From NCBI GenBank assembly GCA_947561715.1, contig OX387202.1, positions 6,771,001 through 6,835,000 of the forward strand: a DNA stretch of 64,000 nt. Reading direction: 5' to 3'. This DNA comes from Ascidia mentula (lineage: Eukaryota > Chordata > Ascidiacea > Phlebobranchia > Ascidiidae). Both the position numbers and the translations under genes were made by a program. Each line of letters begins with the position of its first letter. Within the stretch, counting starts at the first letter, position 1. The notes beneath the pieces were generated by a model, which had not been told where the DNA came from, did no database searches, and worked only from the letters and a program-made list of their open reading frames with translations. Of the stretch, positions 57,127 through 64,000 are shown piece after piece.

Positions 57127-60100
57127 TTAAATATGCTTTTGAGAAGAACACACAATTGATCTGACTCTCTTAGTTTTTTCTATTACCATACTTCTGTATT
57201 CTTCGCTGATATCTTCAGCCCTAGTATAAATATATACACCTTCCGCATAAAGATTCAGGGATTCTTGAAACTGTTCTTGACGTCCGTACACTAGGGCAAG
57301 GTTGGTGACGCAATGTCCTAACACGTGGTATTTGCAAGCATCATCACCAAACGTGGATTTCATCAAGTGAATGGCTTCTTCCAATATAGGCTCAGTGGAT
57401 TCTAGGTCAGGAATTGAAAGATAGCAGTAAGCAGTAAACTGCATGCACCACGTTTGATTAATGACCCTGTCATGTTCGCTTAGGTCTTCCATGTTTTGAA
57501 TTTTTACCACAAATCTCCTCATAATTGGAATGACATGTTCTTGCCACATCGACCGATCAAAGGAGTTTGTTTCTCTCACATGTTTGTTGATTTCCTTTAA
57601 ACCACCGAGGCACATTCTAATCCCCACTGCTGCATTTGATTTGTTTGCATGACAAGCAAACATTTCAGCGGAAAGGTAATAGAAGGCCTGAGCCCGATTG
57701 AAACATTTTTTGAAGCGGTAATCGTCGGCTAATTTCTTCAATTCTTCAGCAGTTGATTGAAAGTTTTCGTGGAGAAGTTGAGATAGTTGATGCAAGCACG
57801 AATTTGCATTTGACAAATTTCCCTTTTTCACACTTTCCTCGTATTTATTCAAAGCGTTAAGCAGCTGTTCTTGGGCAACCGTCATATGACCTACAAGCAA
57901 TAAAAACTAACATTAAGACGCAAAAACGTTTAGCTCAAATAAATAGAAAAATACCTCCAGACTGCAGAGCTTCCAGCAAAGGAACTTTATTTCTATATTT
58001 TGAAGTGCCTGCAAACAACATACTTTATGAGCTGTAATATTAAAACTAAACTCACGTTTAAAACACGTCCTAAGGATTGACATTGGGAAAATCCTAATAA
58101 GAAATATAGGATTGATGCACAGAAAGTGGGTATTAGTAGTACATTAATATGTTTGATACCCCAAACAATTAAAATGCATGCAGCCATCAAGCTGATCCCG
58201 GGCCGAACAACTTAATGTGTAAAAAAACACTTACCAAAGGTTTCTTTTGGAACCGTAGTATCGTCGAATCGGGCAACCGCTTTAAAAAATAATAATTTTA
58301 TTTGATGTTAATTGTAAACATATCAAATTACCGCAAGGGATCAAGCAGCTGAATTAACAGATTGAAAAACACAATACGTTAAAACGTTGTTCAATGGGTT
58401 GTAAAATTGCCAACAGCCGAAGGAAATACTTTTTTCTGTGTCTAATTTCACCCTGATATTCATGCAATTCTAACCTGAAACTTCTTTCGGCGTGGTTTCA
58501 TCATTCGTTGCAGTTTCTCCTCCTGAATGAAATAACTGACATTATGGAACCCAAAAACACAACTTTTAGATTACGGAACGCAAAGTGACAGTAGTGCATT
58601 GTTATAATTGCTACAATTAGCAGTCGTCTGCACAGATTACTCGATACTTTGGCCAAATATATTCGCGTTAAAGCATTTTGTAACGTCCGTTGAACGCGCC
58701 CCGGTTCTTGGCGCGGAACGTCACACGAGGCGGAATTCCCGCAGTTAAAACGCGTGTCTTTAATGGGCCTCAAACTCGCTCACTCAGTTGATGTTATTAT
58801 TGTTATCGAATGTGCAGTACTGTGGTCCACAAAGACGGTCGAAGCAGTTACTGTCGCACACCGATAACTTTGGGCGACAGAAGATTGAATACCACACGCT
58901 TCACGTGTGTACAAATGCAAGAGAGACACAGAAAATGTCCGCTCGCAACACAAAAAACCTTTTGCAAGAATGAAATGACGTAGCACTGTGCTGCACAGTT
59001 GTCGGACACAAAAAAGGACAAAACCACGTTGCGTTGTCACTTAAAACTTGGTCTCTTATTATTGCGTCACAGACCGTATAGTATTGCAACACACATTAGT
59101 GTAGAGAAAAATGCGCAGTCATAGAAATCGGCAATTACTGGCAAACAAGATGTAACACATTTTTTGTATTCGTTGTTATAGCAACTGGTTGGTTATGCGA
59201 CCCAACCTCGTAACAGTAATGTTAACATGACGTCATTACCAGAAGTTTTCTTGGGAATGGTTTCGTTCCTCGATTCATTTTCTTCCCCTGAATGAAAGAT
59301 TGATTATTTTTTGGAAACACAAAGAAATTACTCAATTAAAGTTGTTGCATCACATCGTACGCAAATTACAACACAACGCCCTTTTTTACCTATATGACGT
59401 CATAATACCATACAAGTCATTCTGCTATGCTATGCAAAATAAGATGGGAAGTTGTTTCACGTGTAATTTGCTTTAAAGCTGCTGTTAGGTTCATTATACT
59501 GCACTTCAGTTAACCGATTCTATTTGAACAGGATGGCAATGCAAAATGAGTGATATCCTTATCCAACGAATTGACAAACTTACGAAAAAGGGGTTTGGGA
59601 ATTGTGTTTCCAGCATCTCCACCTCCTGTCAATTAAAAGTTGTCAATTTATTTTAACAAGCAAAGAATATTTGTTACGCGCTAAAAATTGCTCTAAACGT
59701 CTTTTTTTGCCAATTCAAATACCTGCACAAAACTAAGAAGACACTTACTATAGACTACTTCGGGAAGCCACGCATTGTCGATTCGAACCACAGCCTCAAA
59801 ATCTAAATTTTACATAAAGTTTACTTTAGAACATGATTTTGTCTTGTGATGTATATACCTGTATGCAAAGTTTGATCCACCAGCGCTGTTGATGAGCTTT
59901 CTTGTCGTACTTCCACATCTAAAATGTGTTTCAATTTTTTTAAAATATCTCAATCACAAGCTGGGAAACTTAATACTTACTGGTAAAGGTTCTTGATTCA
60001 GATGAGAACTGATGTAAACGTGCCAGTCTTTGATGGTTTGTGTCAAAACACGGCGTTTCCACTTGCATGCCTCTGAGTGCAGTTGAGACCTGCTCAGCCA

Positions 60101-61811
60101 CCACCACTGGATCTTGCTTGGTAAAGTAACTTTCAAATCTATCACGAACACTGATTATATCTGGCCTTAAGGATGGGTTGGCATGCCAACATCTTTCCAT
60201 ATCACTTGCAAGAAGCCGCATGATCTTCTTATCCGCGTCACATAGCAACGCTTCAATTGCTGGGAATCCCAAACAATCTGGACGAAGACCATTTTTGACT
60301 GCTCTTTTGAAACCCTCGGGGTCACTGATGTTGACAAAGGGCGGCTGGCGAGTCAACATTGTATAAAGAACCACTCCATAGCTGTAAACATCCTGTTCTT
60401 TCGAAGGTTTCAAATTGAAGTTGTCGAATTTTTCTGGTGCAGCAAATTGCATCGTCATGTTCCACCTTCGAGCGAGAGGTCGATCTGACGAAGATGTGGA
60501 TCCTGTGTAGTTGGCGATCTCGGCACATCCGAAATCCGATATTTTGCAGTGAAGCGTTATAGTGAAAAGCACATTCTCCGGTTTGAGGTCGCCGTGTATC
60601 AACCGCTTGTCGGAAAATATGTTGTGAATGACGGCAATGCCAGTTGCTATTTCAACGGCAAACCGAAGACGCAGGGTCATTCCAATGGTGATGTTTTCGT
60701 CAGCAAGTAGATCTCTGAGATTCCCACCTTGGTAATATTCCATAACGATGGCCATGTTGAAAGGCCATTTTGCCCAGCCGTATACTCGCGCAATACAGTC
60801 ATGGCTTGCCTGCTGAAGTAGGCTGAATTCCCTTTGTATCCTGTTATATGCAAAATCGTATAAATGAAATGCGTATTTATGAGTATAAAGTAGCAAATAA
60901 GTTTATCTGAACAACCTGAAACCCCGCACCATCTACAAATGGAATGTGGAAAATTAACGAGAGTAAATCTACAATCCAACATTTCATGAAGTAATACTGT
61001 CTACATCTTAGGTTCACCACTGGGTGTACCCATGCGAAAGTCAAGAATTGTTTTCTTTTTAATTATGCGCACTGTTGCCAGTCAATATGCGTATTTCCAC
61101 GCTTCGTTTAGTCAGTGGGCGTTTCGGTTTTTCACGAGACTAATGTGGGCGAGTTCCATTGTAGCCTACTGTACATGGGCTGTTGGCAGTCACATTGCAA
61201 AAAATTGGCCCGATAGTATTTAATCCATTGCGTTTATCCGGATCAACGTTTAGTCTGACTGTATCAAGTACAAGTTTTAAAAACTTACCGTCTCACTATG
61301 TTGGCCTTTTGTCTTCCGCCACCAGTAATATTGAAGCACTTCATTGCAACAAGACTTAACACTTTATGTCGTCCAAGCAGTACAACGCCAAAACTTCCAT
61401 TTCCAACCTCGCAAGAATCAACATCGAGCGAAATATCTACAGGGTCGAATTCCCGAATCTAAAATTCAAAAAAATCTTTTGTAATGAAGTTTACTTCAGA
61501 AATAACAATACTAATACATAAGCACTGCTGGTTGGTTTAAACTTTGAACAATGGTTCACTTGTACTAATTATATTTTAAAAGATTGCATGTAGCATCGTA
61601 AAAGTAGATTTCAACAAACGTTTACTGCTGTGAAAAATGCATTGAATTAATTGAGCTGCACCAATATCATGAAAGAATTCCTCTGTTCATTAGGTTGTAT
61701 ATGCCATAGCCAATATATGCAATCAGTGTTTTTTTGATATTACTATATTATCACTAAAAACTACAAGAAAAAGAATGAAGTCAATAAACTTACGCTCTCC
61801 AATTCATCCAT
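57127..61811 (-). CDS. Kinase-TPR fusion gene E, intact (720 aa predicted)
   Basis: Eleven exons match those of B in length and phase: 61811-61794, 61458-61289, 60840-59981, 59918-59859, 59802-59749, 59625-59584, 59287-59240, 58522-58475, 58279-58235, 58008-57955 and 57890-57127. The kinase keeps GNGSFG, VAMK, HGDLKPEN, DFG and APE. The second exon begins Ile instead of Leu. Its linker exons encode the DAGNTIPK, RNETIPK, NDETTPK and DDTTVPK versions of the micro-exon motif (the second read as in B). Intron 7 holds a solo LTR and intron 2 an extra segment shared with B. No inactivating change was found, so it is probably functional. It sits just downstream of receptor L3. Confidence 0.85.
58679..59157. 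repeat. Solo LTR with CATTT target duplication, intron 7 of gene E
   Basis: 479 bp beginning TGTAACGTCC and ending GATGTAACA. It is flanked by CATTT at 58674-58678 and 59158-59162. The same intron of gene B (near 23220) has one CATTT and no insert. It is G+C-richer than the intron and unrelated to the Pao LTRs above. The family and orientation are undetermined. Confidence 0.8.
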
Positions 61812-62029
61812 GATACAAGAATACTAAATAGCCGAAGCTTAGCTAAAAGATAAACTTCTTCATCAAAACAGCAGATAGTTCAGACGTCCGTTGCAACTAA
61901 CGAATGACTCTGTTGATTCAGGACAAAACAAACATTAGGCAGTTATTAAAAACCACTCAAGCATAAAATCCACTGCTGTCGACCACACAGTAAAATTGTT
62001 CGATGAGATAATTCACTTAGAGCCACTTT

Positions 62030-62403
62030 TTTCTCGTGTTCGGTCTTTTGTTCTTTCAGCCTCGTTCTCGACGCGCAGATATTTTCTCTCATGTACACTT
62101 GAATGTTGAAGTCACCCAGCAGGTGCTGTTAGGTCTGAAACCTACGACTTAACAAACACCGGCGGGTTTCCCCTAATCACATCTCCGCGACGAACCACGA
62201 AGACGTCAGAGGAAGAAACGGGGATAACCGTTAGCGAGAGGCGCCTGATTAACGTAACCCACCTCTTGTTGTTGCACACCTTCACTTGATATCACCGACT
62301 CAGCCCAAATAAACAACGAGCGCACTACCGCCCGCTTGTGGGCGTTCGGGTGCGCCGAGCGAAACGAGTCATATCTATTGGAATGAGTGGGATTGCGGTA
62401 CAA
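62030..62403 (-). pseudogene. Penelope-like reverse transcriptase fragment, unit 3 copy
   Basis: Counterpart of 26028-26462 with the same phrases (HKRAVVRSLF, LANGYPRFFL) but a stop after the latter and further indels. It lies upstream of gene E as its twin lies upstream of gene B. Confidence 0.6.
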
Positions 62404-62711
62404 CCTTGTAGAGAGGTCCCTTGTTCACTAACACCGTAGACTACATTTTAGAATTGAAACAGACGAAAGCCGTTTTGGATCGAAAACAAAATAGCCTCCC
62501 ATACCTATCAAATGCATTACATCTAGGGTTTGAAACAAGTGCTTTGGCTTCGGGCTTTCACCCCACGAGTATAAGGAAGTCAAATACACGCAGCGCGCAG
62601 TTGCATGGTTGTCAAATGCCGGACAATTTATAACCAGACCTAAAAGTTTACAGCTTATATATACGCATGTCTTGCCCACTCGAGGAAATGTTAATCAATC
62701 AATGTTTAAGA
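62404..62711. other. Spacer between gene E and L3
   Basis: Matches 26463-26776 of unit 1. It ends at a deletion that fuses spacer directly to the receptor coding sequence. No gene. Confidence 0.45.
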
Positions 62712-63997
62712 TTATGTCAACCCAATCATGTAATACGTCACGTATTTGCTAATAGACGATTCATCTATGGACTTTGTGATCGCGATAAGTGAAATTGGAA
62801 CCCAGCAAGCAAAGTCCGTCAACACAACAAGAAATATACGACGATGCATTGCTTTATTTCCTTGTTCTCGGGTGTTGTCTTCAGGCGAACTACAACAAAA
62901 GCAGCTGCAAATGCCCCAACATTTCATAGTAGAACTTGCGTCGAAGCCAGATGTTCGTCGTAGGATTGTGGAGTAAGCGACGGCCATGTAGAAGAAGGCA
63001 AAGAAGTTAAAACATACAATTTGTAGCAGGAACCCTAACGCCGGGTTTTGATCTGTGTTGAAGTAATTAGGAAAGCAAAAATTTGTTCCACTGTAGTAAG
63101 GATAAGTCTTCAATGTTGTCTTGTTAAAAAGTTGCATATCGTCTAAAAGCGAAAACAGTTCATCCCAAGAACGCGACATCGGTAATACGTACGAGCAGTT
63201 GACCTTCTTCAACATTGGTTTGACTATTTTTACTAGCTCGGTGTAAGTTGCTGTAAACGGGAGATCGAAGCATTCATCTTCAATATACATGCTATTGTGA
63301 AACGTGTCTTTGTTTCCAAGTAAGGGGATGCACCCTACAAACGCCCACACAATCCAAGATAGAACAAGTTGAAAGATAACAGGTTTGATTTGAACTATTT
63401 TGTACGGATAAAGTACGCTGTACAATCTACATGAAGTAATAAGTATTAAAGTTGTAACTGAAACTTGACTGGAGACAAACGCAGTTATTCCAATTAAAGA
63501 ACAAGTGTTACCAGCTTTGCATAGTTGATAATCCCGCGATGAAAGCGGTGTTCCAATTTTAGAATACAGAACCATATGGGACAAGGTAATCATACCCGTG
63601 AAAAAATCAGCAGTGCTTAAATTTAACAATAGGATGTTGTGGATCGTCTTTACTCTTTCCATGACTGCAAACTTCTTGTATAGGAGAGAAATACTATTGC
63701 ACATTATAAGAACGTTGCCAAACAGAGCAAATACACCCAATGCCCATGTTATAATGTAACCAATGGTATACATCGCATCAAATCTAATACGATCTTCTCT
63801 AGGATCCAGGGCAAATCCACAGTTTAATAATTCGTTTGTTGAGATGCATTTGTTTGTCTTCACATAGTGTCCCAATATACCTTGAAACCTTAACGACTTG
63901 CATTCGCCAAATGAAACGTTTCGACAGATTTTGAACTTCTGTGGAAACTTGTCGTCGGTGGTGTTGCATAAGCTGATACACTGCCCAAAATTTGCAC
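62712..63997 (-). pseudogene. Receptor L3, lacking TM7 and tail
   Basis: The main exon opens at 63997 (first exon outside the window) and follows L1 and L2 through TM6 (CWVPISLIAI). At 62718 a deletion of roughly 800 bp, relative to L1, joins the middle of TM7 to spacer DNA, and the frame ends YMIGLT. TM7, with NPxxY, and the cytoplasmic tail are gone, so normal receptor function is unlikely. It is the most diverged copy (for example SSRDYQLCKA and VLYPYK). Confidence 0.8.
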
Positions 63998-64000
63998 CTT

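Noticed and set aside
1..64000. CRISPR arrays, tRNA and rRNA genes
   Set aside because: No regularly spaced repeats, cloverleaf genes or rRNA-like stretches were recognised on either strand; the window is eukaryotic.

Overview
The window is animal genomic DNA. Genes have short GT-AG introns, the sequence is AT-rich, and it is packed with BEL/Pao, Ty3/gypsy, Penelope-like and hAT-type repeats. A chordate-like rhodopsin-family receptor and an RIP-like kinase are present. I think an ascidian tunicate (Ciona-like) is most likely, but that is inference. Nothing here is bacterial.

The core is a local gene array built from two families. The first is a kinase-TPR fusion gene: an RIP/TKL-like Ser/Thr kinase domain, a run of short phase-1 exons, then one long TPR exon. 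It occurs as A (+, 3' part, 23-1448), B (-, 25869-21511, intact, 720 aa predicted), C (+, 36122-39872, broken), D (+, 50698-53043, broken) and E (-, 61811-57127, intact, 720 aa). The second is a seven-helix receptor with a long second extracellular loop: L1 (-, 29216-27443, intact, 472 aa), L2 (-, 46439-44663, intact, 473 aa) and L3 (-, 63997-62712, lacks TM7 and tail).

The layout is a repeated unit [kinase(-) - receptor(-) - spacer - kinase(+)]. Unit 0 ends with A. Unit 1 is B-L1-C. Unit 2 is (kinase deleted)-L2-D. Unit 3 is E-L3 and runs off the end. Adjacent units meet tail to tail, so each junction is the centre of a large imperfect palindrome (A|B, C|deleted copy, D|E). These centres collect transposons: a BEL/Pao pol relic (PaoB) in A|B and D|E, a roughly 7.5-kb gypsy-containing nest inside the first PaoB, and a complete but degenerate BEL element with two LTRs (12362-19309).

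Duplicated segments give empty sites that define insertions cleanly. Examples are a gag-only Pao element (31057-34211) whose paralogous site is a recombinant solo LTR with the same CATAC target duplication (48286-48740), a solo LTR inside an intron of E, a hAT-type MITE in the Pao gag, and a 154-bp hairpin insertion in an intron of B.

The most striking unlisted signals are a well-formed type I hammerhead ribozyme inside a small retroposed element (43134-43314), a second copy sitting exactly on the breakpoint that destroyed gene D, and the micro-exon series of the kinase-TPR genes, in which most exons encode a version of a (D/N)-x-T-x-P-K motif. How the kinase and receptor might work together is not shown by the sequence; only their repeated linkage is.
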